Part shown: positions 1 through 11,010 of the stretch, one piece after another
Layout: each line of letters starts with the position of its first letter
Numbering within the stretch: position 1 is the stretch's first letter
Assembly: GCF_007565055.1 (NCBI RefSeq)
Contig: NC_044551.1
Location: 96,998,089 to 97,062,088, forward strand
DNA: 64,000 nt
Direction: 5' to 3'
Source of the DNA: Rhinopithecus roxellana
Taxonomy: Eukaryota > Chordata > Mammalia > Primates > Cercopithecidae
Notes under the pieces: generated by a model
Seen by the model: only the letters and a program-made list of their open reading frames with translations
What the model was told of the DNA's origin: nothing
Database searches by the model: none
Position numbers and translations under genes: made by a program

Positions 1-490
1 ACAAAGGAGAACACGACACATAATGAATTGTTTGCAATAGCGAGTTTTGCTAACAAGTAAAAGGGTACTCCAGGATAAAATAAGAATCATTTTTTTGCTT
101 TTGGAATTATTGTCAGCAATGATATCAATATACATTCTAGATCCTAAAGCAAATTATATAACCCAAACTGTAAACCCCTCATTCTGTCTCTTGCAAGCAA
201 AGCAGTCATGATTTTTGTTCTCTGCACTGAGCAATTTACTCTTTTCTGTTCCTTCCAAAATTGTCACTGTTGTTAAAACTTATGAACCAATTATGCAATG
301 CAGAGTCAACCCTTCTATAGGAGTAGATCTCCCCTTTTTCATGAGTATGATTACGTTTCCTGACTGTAGAAACTCCTTTGCCTTTTAATTTCCAGCTGTG
401 CCATTATTTAGGATTATCTTCCCATCAAAGTTGGCTCATGATGTCTTGCCTATCTTTATTATTTTCCATGGACATTGGAACAAATTTACA
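1..490. other. No recognisable gene or repeat
   Basis: AT-rich sequence up to the first Alu. I see no splice-bounded open frame, RNA gene or repeat I can name. A short open frame at 398-595 runs straight into the Alu and is explained by it. Confidence 0.5.
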
Positions 491-792
491 CTTTTTTTTT
501 TTTTTTTGAGACAGAGTCTCACTCTTGTCTCCCAGGCTGGAGTGCAGTGGCATGATCTCCGCTCACTGCAACCCCTGCCTCCCAGGTTCAAGTGATTCTC
601 TTACCTCAGCCTCCTGAGTAGCTGGGATCACAGGTGCCCTCCACCAAGTCCAGCAAATTTTTGTACTTTTTTACTGGAGACAGGGTTTCGCCATGTTGGC
701 CAGGCTGGTCTCGAACTCCTGACCTCAGGTGATCTGCCCACCCTGGCCTCCCAAAGTGCTAGGATTACAGGTGTGAGCCACTGCGCCCGGCC
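491..792 (-). mobile_element. Alu: Alu SINE, full length, AluS-like
   Basis: Reads antisense: a T-run (the A-tail), then the right monomer beginning 'gagacagagtctcactc', a central region, and the left-monomer head complement ending 'gcgcccggcc' at 792. Several CpG sites have decayed, which fits an older AluS rather than AluY. The flanks share a weak duplication (aacaaatttacac before, aacaaactttcaa after). Confidence 0.95.
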
Positions 793-1470
793 GTAACAAA
801 CTTTCAAGTAACTTAATTTCGTCTTCGGCTGTGGTCTTGAATCAATGTGGGCTGGGGGTTGGGGAGGTGGTATCAGCCTATCAGCCTGATGTGATGTAAC
901 ATGCATCTTTTCTACCAAGCCCCCTTCTGGGAGCTTATGGGAACTTCAGTGTGGTGAGGAATGAGATTGGAAACCATCCTTTCCAGCACAACTGATCTTA
1001 GTGATGCTGCACCACTTAGGACTCTTCCAACGGAATGTTACGGGAGCCCACCTCCAATTAGCTTGAGTACCTAAGGGAATCTGTGGGTTCCAGAGGCTTG
1101 TGTCTAGAGTAAAATCACTTTACGGATACCTTGATCTAAGTGCTCAGACAATACTATCAGGATTCTGTCTGGGGCTTGGCAGGAGTTCCCATGTCCATTG
1201 TATGGCATACACAGTTATAATTTTGTCTTCATTGTTATGTTTTAAGATTCAGTCTCCAGAAGAGCAATGTATCTAATATTGGGTCTCTTCCAGCTTTGTG
1301 AATGAACAGTTCATCTCCCAGACATTTCTTGAATGCTGCTCACTGTCTATGGGAGATCTTTGGCTTTTGAATGTGCTAGACAAGGCTGGCCACATCATTC
1401 AATAGGGCTCAGTGCAAAATGAAAACACAGCACCTCCTGCTTTCAAAAAGCAGGAAAAATGAATGCCATT
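793..1470. other. Unassigned sequence
   Basis: Unique-looking sequence between two Alu copies. No repeat family recognised and no open frame worth calling. Confidence 0.45.
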
Positions 1471-1486
1471 AAAGATCCTAAAATAT

Positions 1487-1629
1487 CATGCCTGTAATCC
1501 CAGCTACTCAGTTGGCTGAGGCGGAAGAATCACTTGAACCCGGGAGGTGGAGGTTGCAGTGAGTGGAGATCATGCCATTGCACTCCAGCCTGGGCAACAA
1601 GAGCGAAACTCCATTAAAAAAAAAAAAAG
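1487..1629 (+). mobile_element. Alu: 5'-truncated Alu (right monomer) with target-site duplication
   Basis: Only the right half of an Alu is present, from 'catgcctgtaatcccagctactc' to the A-run. A 16-base duplication with one mismatch flanks it: aaagatcctaaaatat at 1471-1486 and aaagatactaaaatat at 1626-1641. The truncation therefore happened at insertion, as expected for incomplete target-primed reverse transcription, and was not caused by later deletion. Confidence 0.93.
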
Positions 1630-1641
1630 ATACTAAAATAT

Positions 1642-1918
1642 AACCTTTCCTTTTCTTAATCTGTGGTCTCTTTGTCCACAATTCATGGTGTTTTTAATTT
1701 TGTATTTAATGGCATGCTCCCCTGGGCATGGGGATACTGGCCAGGCAAGGCTAGATCTTCACAGGCACCCAGGTGTCCATTTCTGTGACTTGGCAAATTC
1801 CCTGTCTTACTATTTGCCAGCCTCCAGACCAGATGCCATGCCCCAGCACTGGTAGGGGGAGCAGGTAAGTCAATCTCCTTTTTTCCACAGCTCTTGGCCC
1901 CAGTCCACTATGAATGGG
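1642..1918. other. Unassigned sequence
   Basis: Short stretch between the truncated Alu and the MaLR LTR. Nothing recognised. It ends with the left copy of the ATGGG duplication at 1914-1918. Confidence 0.4.
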
Positions 1919-2267
1919 TATATGAGTCTGTTCTCATGTTGCTAATAAAGACATATCCAAGACTGGGTAATTTATAAAGGAAAGAAGTTTAATGGATTCA
2001 CAGTCTCACATGCCTGGGGAGGCCTCACAATCATGGTGGAAGGCAAAGGAGAAGCAAAAGCACATCTTATAAGGCAGCAGCAAGACAGCATGTGCAGGGA
2101 ACTCCCATTTATAAAAGCATCAGCTCTCACTTATCCACTACCACAAGAACAGTGTGGGGGAAACCACCCCCACGAGTGAATTATCTCCACCTGGCCCTGC
2201 ACTTGACATGTGGGGATTATTACAATTTGAGGTAAGATTTGGGTGGGGACACAGCTAAATCCTATCA
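1919..2267 (-). mobile_element. Solo ERVL-MaLR LTR (MST/THE1 type)
   Basis: Antisense MaLR LTR. It carries the typical 3' end complement ('gctaataaagacatatcc', 'actgggtaatttataaagg') and the 5' end complement ('gatttgggtggggacacagc'). Its 349 bases fit the usual length of MST/THE1 LTRs. A perfect 5-base duplication ATGGG flanks it (1914-1918 and 2268-2272), as expected for this class. No internal sequence remains, so this is a solo LTR left by recombination between two LTRs. Confidence 0.92.
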
Positions 2268-2272
2268 ATGGG

Positions 2273-3262
2273 CAACTTCTAAGGGTTAATAACCTCAATG
2301 CCAGGTGCCTCATACCTTGATGAGAGTAAGTGGGAGACACAAAGAGAGAGAGAGAGAAAGAGAGTAAGAGAGATTGCCTCAGGTGTTATTGTGCTGCCAC
2401 CTGGGGTGAAGACAGCTGCAGCCTTGAGATGCTTGAGGTCCTCTGAGATGCGGCAGGGCACTCTCCCACACCTGGGCCCACGCTCCCACTGTGGGCAGAG
2501 AGCAGCAGCAGTCACTGGTTGGGACCTGGGAGGTAGGGGTCTGGTGGGGGTCTGGTGGGGGGCAGGAAGCTGGGATCAGCAGGAGTGGCCTACTAAGATC
2601 TGGCCAGGGCAGGCCGGGAGGTGGGACTGCAGGGGAGCTGAGGCTCCAAGCCCTCTTGCCTGCTCCATTATCCCATTGGACTTACATAAGTGCAAATGCA
2701 GAGATAAAGTTTGTAAGAATTTTAAGACGATGACCACAGAGCATGAAACCCCAAGTGTGAATCCCTTCTGAAAAGGAGTCCTCCGTGACGGCACCAGGTC
2801 TGTACCCCTAAAGCTGGCCCAGGGCCTGGGTGTGTGTTCTTCCAAATTTTCTTCCTTTCATCTAGGCCTTCCCTTTCTGTACTTACTAAGGGCTCTTTAC
2901 ATTCAGTCATCGCCAGAGGACAAAGACCCAGGCCTGCCAGGGCAGCTGGTTCTGCTCATGCTTGAGCTGTTTCTAGACCTCTTCCTCTGTTGGACTCAGA
3001 CTTTGCTGAGGGAATTCAGGTCATTTTCGTGAAAACCATGACTTTGTCCTTACCATGTGCTGGCTGTCCCTTAGAAGCTACAGAAGAAAGACCCAGCCAT
3101 CCTCTCATAAGAAAATATTATTCACATAGAATTGTTGTCTGGGGTCTTGACCAAGTGAGCTAAGAAGAAATTACCAGTAGGGTTTTAAATATGCCCCTTT
3201 GCCTTCAAATGCTCAGAATCTAGTTCATTCCATGAGGCAAGAGGGAAGTGACATTTTTGCAC
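2273..3262. other. Unassigned, GC-rich stretch with a short GA repeat
   Basis: Contains a purine-rich GA tract at about 2339-2372, then a G-rich stretch at 2525-2640. A 157-codon open frame (2298-2771, plus) lies here, but it begins in the GA tract, has no recognisable domain and overlaps open frames on the other strand, so I do not call it a gene. Parts of 2640-2830 may be an old LTR, but I cannot name one. Confidence 0.35.
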
Positions 3263-3547
3263 TTTTTTTTTTTGAGACGGAGTCACGCTCTGTCACCAGG
3301 CTCACTGGTGATCTTGGCTCACTGCAACCTCTGCCTCCTGGTTTCAAGCGGTTCTCCTGCCTCAGCCTCCCGAGTAACTGGGACCACAGGTACGTACCAC
3401 TATGCCCAGCTAATTTTTTTTGTATTTTTAGTGGAGACAAGGTTTCACCGTGTTAGCCAGGATGGTCTTGATCTCCTGACCTTGTGAATCCGCCCGCGTC
3501 GACCTCCCGAAGTGCTGGGATCACAGGCGTGAGCCACCACGCCCAGT
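3263..3547 (-). mobile_element. Alu: Alu SINE, full length, AluS-like
   Basis: Antisense Alu from the T-run at 3263 to 'gagccaccacgcccagtc'. It is somewhat shortened near 3290-3310, where part of the usual 'cccaggctggagtgcagtgg' block is missing. CpG decay is moderate. Confidence 0.93.
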
Positions 3548-3890
3548 CTCACACTTCTTTTTTATGAACATTTCACTTTGTCTGCTAATAAGGGCTTTGT
3601 GCATGTTCTCTAGACTATATTGCTGAGTCATTTGGTTTCTATTTTCTATTTCCTGCAGGCTTTAAAAAATGTCATTTGCTGTTTTCCTTGCTTCTCCTGT
3701 AACCTTGTTTGACTTGGTCTTGGGAAAGACATTTTTATCAGTGTTTAGTTTAACATCTTACTCATCATGCTTGAGTCTGGACTTTAGAAATGAAGGTTGT
3801 GTAGGAAAATAATTTCTGCGTTTGGTGTCAGTATTTTCATCCCTTGGCAACCCTGAGTTCCAGACAAATAATGTGGCAACCCAGTGACTT

Positions 3891-4059
3891 TTCTCTTTTT
3901 GCTTATTTTTAAATTTTTAATTAATTATTTTTCTTTTTTTTGTAGAGAAGGAGTCTCACCATGTTGCCTAGGCGGGTCTTGAACTCCTGGGCTTAAGTGA
4001 TCCTCCTGCCTTGGCCTCCCAAAGTGTTGGGATTACAGGTGTGACCCACCACGCCTGAC
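3891..4059 (-). mobile_element. Monomeric Alu (FLAM-like) with target-site duplication
   Basis: One antisense Alu-type monomer ('ggagtctcaccatgttgc' through 'gtgtgacccaccacgcctg') with a long degenerate T/A tail. The duplication acccagtgactt occurs at 3879-3890 and again at 4060-4071. A single monomer with its own duplication fits a fossil left Alu monomer or a truncated early Alu. Confidence 0.8.
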
Positions 4060-4071
4060 ACCCAGTGACTT

Positions 4072-5136
4072 CTTTATTTTTGAGGTTAGTGACTTGCCTT
4101 TAATGTCTCACTCTAACTTTTGAGATTCCAAGTGTGTTGAATATTTGAGGGTCTGTTGTGAGTTTCCAAACTGTGAAGAAAACAGTAATAACAATAAAAG
4201 CATAAAAGCAGCTTTCCCCCCATTTTCTGAAAGACAATGTGATAATCTGAGCATTTTTTTCCATCAGTGGAATAATTGTACCTGTAGGTTGAGTTGAAGA
4301 TCTAATGTCAATTCAAAGGTAGATCTCTATTGAAGCCTGGCTGCAGAATGACCCAAGTAGCCAATATTTTTGCCAAGAAGGAGTTCCCCCTCCCCACCCA
4401 GATACGAAGGCTTTGCCTAGTTTTCTACTATTCAGTTCACTGCTGATTGCATGCATACTTTATATCTCTGCAGTGTTCCTAATGTACCAATAAACTCCCT
4501 CACAAAAACCAGACCCTTCAAATGGGCTATAAATTAGGACAGTTTCAACCTGCTTTTTTCCTGAGGTCTTAATCTTCCACTGAAGACCCATTTTCCTTAA
4601 ATAGATTTTATAAGATTTTTATGGAAAAATTATATTTAGATTTTACCACTCTCCTACATATAATCACATATTTGAACTGAAGAGTCATGCATTTATTCTG
4701 CTTATGGGATTGCAGGCAGTAATTCGTACCTTGAGTTTTTATCTACTCAATGTTATATATTTCTTTTGTTAAAGATTTGCTTTGGGGCACTTTTGTTAGC
4801 TTTGTCAAAGAATAATCCTTGAATTCGTGTTTCACATGTCTGCTCTTTATTTTGAAAACAGAGCCATTCGGAAAACCCATGCCATGGCTCATAGTGGTTG
4901 GACAACATTGAGAGCAGTAGTGAGGTTGCGTAAGTGTAGTGATGAGAACCGTGGGGGCGAAAGTTTGAAAAACTGAGATCTAGTTAGAATTATGCCATTG
5001 AGGCCTTTTATTTAATAGCTTCCCTTTTTGTAAAATAGAAAAACTAACAGCCATCCCAGCTTCCCAGCATCTGACTGTGTATAGAAAGGACATGTAAAAC
5101 AAAAGGTAGACATGGTTTGAGTTTTATGAAAAAAAG
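4072..5136. other. Unassigned sequence
   Basis: AT-rich stretch of about 1 kb. I recognise no repeat, RNA gene or coding signature. Confidence 0.45.
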
Positions 5137-5446
5137 GCAGCCAGGTGTGGTGTCTCACACCAGTAATTCCAGCACTTTGGGAGGCCGAGGCGGGTGAATC
5201 ACTTGAGATCAGAGTTTGAGATCAGCCTAGCCAACATGGTGAAACCCCATTTCTACCAAAAATACAACAATTACCCAGGCGTGGTAGCATGCACCTGTAA
5301 TCCTAGCTACTTGGGAGGCTGAGGCAGGAGAATCACTTGAACCCAGGAGGCGGAGGTTGCAGTGAACTGAGATCGCCCCATTGCACTCTAGCCTGGGTGA
5401 CAGAGTGAGACTCCATCTCAAAAAGAAAAAAAAAAAAGAAAAAAGA
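5137..5446 (+). mobile_element. Alu: Alu SINE, full length, AluS-like
   Basis: Sense Alu from 'ggcagccaggtgtggtg' to a mixed A/G tail ending near 5446. Both monomers are present and CpG decay is moderate. Confidence 0.95.
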
Positions 5447-6584
5447 GGTATAGCACCAGAGTAATCTTCAGATGAATTTAATGAAACAAGCTTGGTAGCT
5501 TTCTTAAAAAAGGATCTCCTTAAAAAATATATCCAAATGCATGTATTGTTTGTTGCATTTTCTAGATTACTAGTCACAGAACATTTTCACAGGAAACGCA
5601 AAGGTGAAGGAGAAGCAGAGAGAGGAGGGTCTCTAGTGGAGCAAGGCCCTCACACTTCCTGTGTCATAAATCATCCCTTTGTCCCTCCTTCCCATACCCA
5701 CAAGGCAAATTCCTATCCTTCCCTGAGGAGAGCTGGGTTCCTTGGGTTTGAAGTAAGATCTAAGAATAGAAACAGAATGTAAAGGAACCTGGGGACCATC
5801 CCCAACCCAGGGCTGGGTGCACGCTTGAGCAATGAAAAAAAATGCAGATCGTGTAGGTGAAAGTGATTTCAGGGGAGCAGGCAAAGGCTCTTTGGCAGCT
5901 GTTCTTACAATTGGATTATAGTTTTACTTTTGGACTTTGGGGACACACATATTTTCAACACAATCCATTCCAGTGGAATCGAATGAATGCATTATTGATA
6001 CGATGTCACTGGCTCCTTATGAAACGAGGTCAGTTCTTGACATTCAAGTGCGCGGTTAACATGTCCATAGGTCAGCCCTGATCTCTTTACTGAGCAGTTT
6101 CAGATGCCATCTAAGACTCTCAGCATGTCAGCACTTCTGGTCACTGCTGCGAAAGCAGAGAAAATGGCTCCCAGCTCAGCGATGACTGGGGACCAGGCTG
6201 CCGTTTGCGGCATTCTGAAATGAATAGTGTGAGCTAGGCCTTATCTTCCACAAACAATCTCTGGTATGTGGAAAGAAATGTAAGCAGCCCTTCCAAGCGA
6301 CTTCTTTCAGAGGAATGGAATTAAGATTCATATCCAAGAAAAGTGAGAGGCTCCTGGAACAGCAGATTTTCCCACACCTTTTCTTTGTTTCAGTCAAAAA
6401 CAACCCTTGCCGTAGTGAGGATAGATTTCACTTTCTTGCTGGCAGGACGCAGGCAGTCATTCTACAGTAGAATTAATTTTCTTTTAGAAGCCACAAAAGA
6501 GTCAAAGCAGAATGTGTGTCTGCTTTAAAAAGACATTAGCTTCTGTGTCTCTTGTTATCTGTATTCTATTGTCTCTGTTTTGCC
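5447..6584. other. Unassigned, unique-looking sequence
   Basis: About 1.1 kb with no repeat I can recognise. Short open frames exist on both strands (for example 5492-5782 and 6176-6403) but none has a recognisable domain, start context or splice structure. If conserved elements exist in the first 10 kb, this is a reasonable place to look. Confidence 0.4.
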
Positions 6585-6758
6585 TCCCAGGGGACTTGTT
6601 TGGTTGTCACAACTGGGCAGGGGCGGTATTGCTGGCATTTAGTGGGTAGAGGTCAGGGATGCTGCTAAATGCCCTACAATGTACAGAACATTGCTCCACT
6701 CCCTCCAAATATGCAGCCCCAATGTCAATGGGGCTGCTGTTGAGAAACCCTGCTCTAT
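6585..6758 (+). mobile_element. MER20-like hAT-Charlie remnant
   Basis: Contains the order of words I associate with MER20: 'ggttgtcacaactgggc', 'agtgggtagaggtcaggga', 'atgctgctaaatgccctac' and 'ttgagaaaccctgctc'. It is a short non-autonomous DNA transposon with no coding capacity. The family name is from memory. Confidence 0.7.
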
Positions 6759-7490
6759 TAGGGCATTTTTTCTTCCATTCACTATGTACCTTCTCTGATA
6801 GCAGACTCTGTGACTACATAAAGAAATGAGGAATGCCAGCTGCGTTCTGCCATCAGGAATGGGCTTAATATTTATTATCAGTTTGCCTAAAATTAATGTT
6901 ATGCAATACTATTTGCTTAACAGCTCTTCTTTTCTTCTTAAATGGTTTTTAAAAACTTATCAGAAATAATGAAGAAGATTTAATTTTAAATTTCTTTTAT
7001 GAATCTAATGATCATTACATACATATGCACCAAATTCCCAATAAAGTAGTATCTAACATATTATCCAGTGTTCTAGAGGCGGTTGAAGGTAATTCTGTTG
7101 TGTTGCTCATTATTGCAAATACTGGAACTAAGAATAATTTGGTGGCTAGGGTCATTGTTGGTTGTATACGATGCCTTGCTGGTGCAGAGCAGTGCTGGGC
7201 TGGGGTTGGGTTGGTGAGGGGAGTGACGGCAAGGCATAGCACTAGTTGAAAATGTTGTTTCCAGTCTTATGTGAGTTAAAAATGTTGGGATGAATATTGC
7301 ATTTTACTCCCCAGTGTAAAGAGAACATTTCCACTGCTCATTGAAAAAAATAATTGATGCCCAAGGAAAGTGAGCTCTGTTTACACTGGGACTTTGAGCA
7401 GCTAATGTGCACTCCTGGGCATAAGCTCATCTCAGTTTGAGAAGCACAATTATAAGGGGGAAGAAGCAGTAGAAAAAAAGACAGAAAGAC
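6759..7490. other. Unassigned sequence
   Basis: About 730 bases with no repeat or gene recognised. Two opposed 74-75-codon open frames at about 7015-7249 overlap almost completely and have no recognisable domain. Confidence 0.4.
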
Positions 7491-7491
7491 A

Positions 7492-7796
7492 GGCTGGGTA
7501 TGGTGGCTCATGTCTGTCATCCCATCACTTTGGGGGGTCGAAGTGGGTGAATCACCTGAGGTCAGTAGTTCAAGACCAGCCTGGCCAACATGGTGAAATC
7601 CCGTTTCTACTAAAAATACAAAAATTAGCCAGGTATGGCAGCATGTGCCTGTAATCCCAGCTACTTGGGAGGCTGAGGCAGGAGAATCGCTTGAACCCAG
7701 GAGGCAGAGGTTGCAATGAGCCGAGATTGTGCCATTGCACTCCAACCTGGGTGATGGAGTGAGACTCTGTGTCAAAAAAAAAAAAAAAAAAAAAGA
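7492..7796 (+). mobile_element. Alu: Alu SINE, full length, AluS-like
   Basis: Sense Alu from 'ggctgggtatggtggctc' to an A-run of about 20 bases. A purine-rich duplication close to aaaagacagaaa flanks it (about 7476-7488 and 7797-7808). The 192-codon and 119-codon minus-strand open frames here are translations of this Alu, not genes. Confidence 0.95.
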
Positions 7797-7984
7797 AAAG
7801 ACAGAAAAACAAATGACTGTGAGCCTGAGGCAGGTGACTGGCTTCTGCAGAGCACATCTTTTTATCCACTTGATTATGAAGGGTCTTCTCTGTAGTGAAT
7901 GCCCTTTGGTAGGCATTTACAGGAGACACAACATCTCACAGTCTGAGAGGTTCATATACATACCTTTCCCCAGGTGTCCTTGTC

Positions 7985-8415
7985 ACCTGTCTTCTAAACA
8001 TGGAAGTCCCTGACCATCCAGCCAAACAACAATTAGTAATTGCCCATGAATCAATGTTGATCCATACCTCTGGCCATCTGTCACTTACTTCCATCATAGG
8101 ACATGTACTGCTGAATGTGGAGTGGGCCTCCTCTGCCCAGTGGAGGACCTTTTTGCACCTTGTCCTTCAGAGTCATCCCTCAGTGGGGTGGCAGTGCTGC
8201 AGCTTTCCACTTTCTGCTGGTAGCAGCATATCATACTGAAGTTTTTCTTCCTTAGTCAGTTGGTCATAAGGAACACCCTAGGAGGTCATTGGTGAGGATT
8301 GAGGGACAGGAGGCAATTTTAACTGGAGTTGGTGTTTGAAGGAGCCCAAGACTCCTGCTCACATTGCTTATTTGTACCTTCTGGATTTGCTTGAGCGTGG
8401 TCTCTTATATATCTG
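7985..8415 (-). pseudogene. Antisense ERVL-type pol fragment (RNase H region)
   Basis: The complement aligns by eye with the RNase H portion of the HERV-L-type provirus later in this window (about 48740-49130). Shared words in the same order include 'ccctgaccatccagccaaa', 'gcccatgaatca', 'tgtccttcag', 'gtgctgcagct' and 'cagttggtcataagg'. It is diverged and full of indels, so it is a fossil with no open frame. It could belong to HERV-L itself or a related ERVL family. Its neighbour at 8405-8790 may be part of the same element's LTR. Confidence 0.78.
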
Positions 8416-8790
8416 TGTCCATCAGGATCCATCCAGAGAAGAACCAGTAGGAGTTTAACATATATGAGATTTATTATAGGGAATTGGCTTACGTGAGTAG
8501 GAGCTGGTTGAGCAGCCTCTGTAAGGCTGTTGCATTTGCAAGTCCACTGAACAGGAGTGTCAGGAAGGGGAGCTCATGAGTAGATTGCAACCTTGCAAGC
8601 ATGAGCTGGAACCCCATGAGGATGAATAAATACCTCTGGTCTTGGTGACCCTTTATCATGGAGGTTAGAAACACATATTCCTGGCCCCGAACTCAGAAAA
8701 GGTAAGGAAGGATGTAGGATAAGGTAAAGTATTTGCGGGTCCAGATGCCACTTTATTCTAACAAGGAGAGTCAATGGATGAGCAACAACT
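8405..8790 (-). mobile_element. Possible old LTR fragment
   Basis: The stretch 'tcaggatccatccagagaag' followed by 'gagatttattatagggaatt' looks like the 3' part of an ERVL-class LTR read antisense. I cannot name the family. It adjoins the antisense ERVL pol fragment, which makes an LTR reasonable but not proven. Confidence 0.4.
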
Positions 8791-9185
8791 GTATGTGTAC
8801 TGTAAATAGCTGTGTCTTCTTTTCAGCCTTCCAAGAATCCCAAGAATCTTGCTTTGGCTCACCATAACCAGAAACATACAAGAGAGGGATTTCAGGGAAA
8901 TGTAGTTCAGTCTAACCCAGGTGACATGTTCCAAAGCCACTGTGATGCCATTCCTGTATGTTGGTAGATTGCTTCTTAGCACAATCATGTGACTGGGAGG
9001 GTCAGACAACACCTGGCTCATGGTGGGAAACTCAGGATGCTGGGTCATCTGATACCCTAAGTGTGGTCTTCAGTCTTTCCTCAGGCCCAGTAGCAAGCCA
9101 GAAGCTGTTTTTCAAAAGGAGAGCGGTTAAATCTCCAGATTTATCACATATCTCCATACGTAATATATTGGATCATGAGCTTTTA
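8791..9185. other. Unassigned sequence
   Basis: No repeat or gene recognised. A 96-codon minus-strand open frame has no recognisable features. Confidence 0.4.
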
Positions 9186-9712
9186 AATTAATTAATTAAT
9201 TTTACTTTAAGTTCTGGGATACATGTGCTGAATGTGTAGGTTTGTTACATCGGTATACATGTGCCATGGTGGTTTGCTGTACCTATCAACCCGTCATCTA
9301 GGTTTTAAGCCCTGCATGCTTTAGGTATTTGTCCTCACACTCTCCCTCCCCTCACCCCCACCCCACAACAGGCCCTGGTGTGTGATGTTCCCTTCCCTGT
9401 GTCCATGTGTTCTCATTGTTCACCTCCCACTTATGAGTGAGAACATGCGGTGTTTGTTTTTCTGTTCCTGTGCTAGTTTGCTGAGGATGATGGTTTCCAG
9501 CGTCATTCATGTCCATGCAAAGGACATGCACTCATTCTTTTTTATGGCTGCATAGTATTCCATGGTGTATATGTGCCACATTTTCTTTATCCGGTCTATC
9601 ATTGATGGACATTTGGGTTGGTTCCAAGTCTTTGCTATTGTTAATAGTGCTGCAATAAACATACGTGTGCATGTGTCTTTATAGCAGAATAATTTATAAT
9701 CCTTTGGGTATG
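9186..9712 (-). mobile_element. 5'-truncated L1, 3' end only
   Basis: Antisense L1 3' end: 'actttaagttctgggatac', the 3' UTR, then the end of ORF2. The ORF2 C-terminus appears in the 88-codon frame at 9507-9773 (IYTMEYYAAIKKNE). It stops at 'cctttgggtatggg'. The former poly-A tail has decayed to TTAA repeats, which fits an older primate L1. Confidence 0.9.
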
Positions 9713-9779
9713 GGTTTTTTATTTTTTTCAACTTATCTGTGGTTGTTGATATACCAGGACCCAGTATATACATGTTAGC

Positions 9780-10330
9780 TGCTGGAACTTATAGCATGTT
9801 TTGATATTTGGTAGGACAGGTTCCTCTTATTGTTCTTTTTTATTCTACACTTTCTCTTCTCTTTTATAATTAACTTGTCAAGTTCAATAAAAGGTCTGTG
9901 GAAACTCTGATTTACATTGCACTGAATTTCTCTGATTCAATATATTTTGGAACTCTTGCAAGTATCCTTAGTTTTTACAGACTTTCATTTCATACTTTTT
10001 TGCCCTTATGTATAGAGTTCCCAGGGAATTTTCCAACTCTGTCCTCCGATTTAGTAATTTATTCTTCAGTAGTGCGTATTTTGATATTTGGCTTATTTGA
10101 GGATTTTTTGAAAGTTATGCTCTTTTATTCCAAGGTCTCTAATTGGTTATTTGTCAAATAACTCATTTTTATTTTGTAGATGAGATAGCTTCTCCTGTAA
10201 CACTGAGATTATTACCATATTTCCTTTAAAATCCCCTTTTGTTTGCTGTATTAGCTTAATTTCATTGTGCTTCAGTTTTTCCATTGATGTCTTTTGTGTC
10301 TAAGTGTTAATTTTCCTGAAATATTTTCTA
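9780..10330 (-). mobile_element. Degenerate older L1 (L1M-type), ORF2 region
   Basis: Antisense match to the pattern of old L1 ORF2: 'gatatttggtaggacagg', then 'aacttgtcaagttc', then 'ttgcactgaatttctctga'. Highly decayed with no open frame of note. The downstream edge is uncertain. Confidence 0.6.
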
Positions 10331-10379
10331 TTTCTTGCCTAGGTACTCATTTTCAAACTGAGTCTCAGTTTGCACTTGT

Positions 10380-10890
10380 GTGATTGTGTTACTGTTGACT
10401 GCAACCTGATTCTAGTGACTTTGGAGAAAGGGGTAGGATATGCTTTCAGGTGGAGCATATGAGTGCTTTGTTTTTGAGTTTCCTGTTTCTCCTATTTGTC
10501 AGAAGTTACTCTTGGCACAAACCAGTCTTTCCAACCTAAGCATTCAAACTAACTGCTAGAGTCTAGGGAAAAATCTTTTCTTCTGATTTGAGACATGGAG
10601 TGAGGGAATGGTGAAGGCAGAATGGACCCCGCTGGCTGCTCTCAATCCTCTAAATGTGTTTCCATAGCCCAGAGGGCTTCCCTAGTTCCATAGAACTGGA
10701 CATCCAGGCTGAGAGAAGAAAACCCAACTTTGCTCCTATTTTTCATAGTTCCCTTCACCTGGGGTGAGTTTTGGGCTGCTGTTTACTCTATCAAACCAAC
10801 CTCATTTGCCTTCAATTTTTGGAGAATTAGCCAAATTTCTGGTCCACTGATAATTCTTTTCTAATGCTGGTGAACAACTATTGTCCTGTA

Positions 10891-10933
<43 letters not shown>

Positions 10934-11010
10934 TCCCATGTTCCTGCATTTTGGGGACACTTGGGACAGAAGAAGAGGTCTATCTTCTCAGTCTGCCATC
11001 TTGATCTAAT
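10380..11010 (-). mobile_element. Probable L1M 5' UTR fragment with CA repeat
   Basis: Ends with 'ctcagtctgccatcttgatc', which resembles the complement of an old L1 5' end. It may be the 5' portion of the same element as 9780-10330 with the middle lost. A CA microsatellite lies inside it. Confidence 0.5.
10890..10931. repeat. (CA)n microsatellite
   Basis: About 20 CA units with one T interruption near the start. Confidence 0.95.

Noticed and set aside
2298..2771. 157-codon plus frame in GC-rich sequence
   Set aside because: Begins in a GA tract, has frames on the other strand over the same span, no domain and no evidence of splicing. GC-rich composition alone explains the open frame.
7338..7929. 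Overlapping 192- and 119-codon minus-strand frames
   Set aside because: Both are translations of the antisense strand of an Alu (tell-tale SPRLECNGTISAHCNLCLLGSSDSP and HNLGSLQPLPPGFKRFSCLSLP type sequence), not genes.
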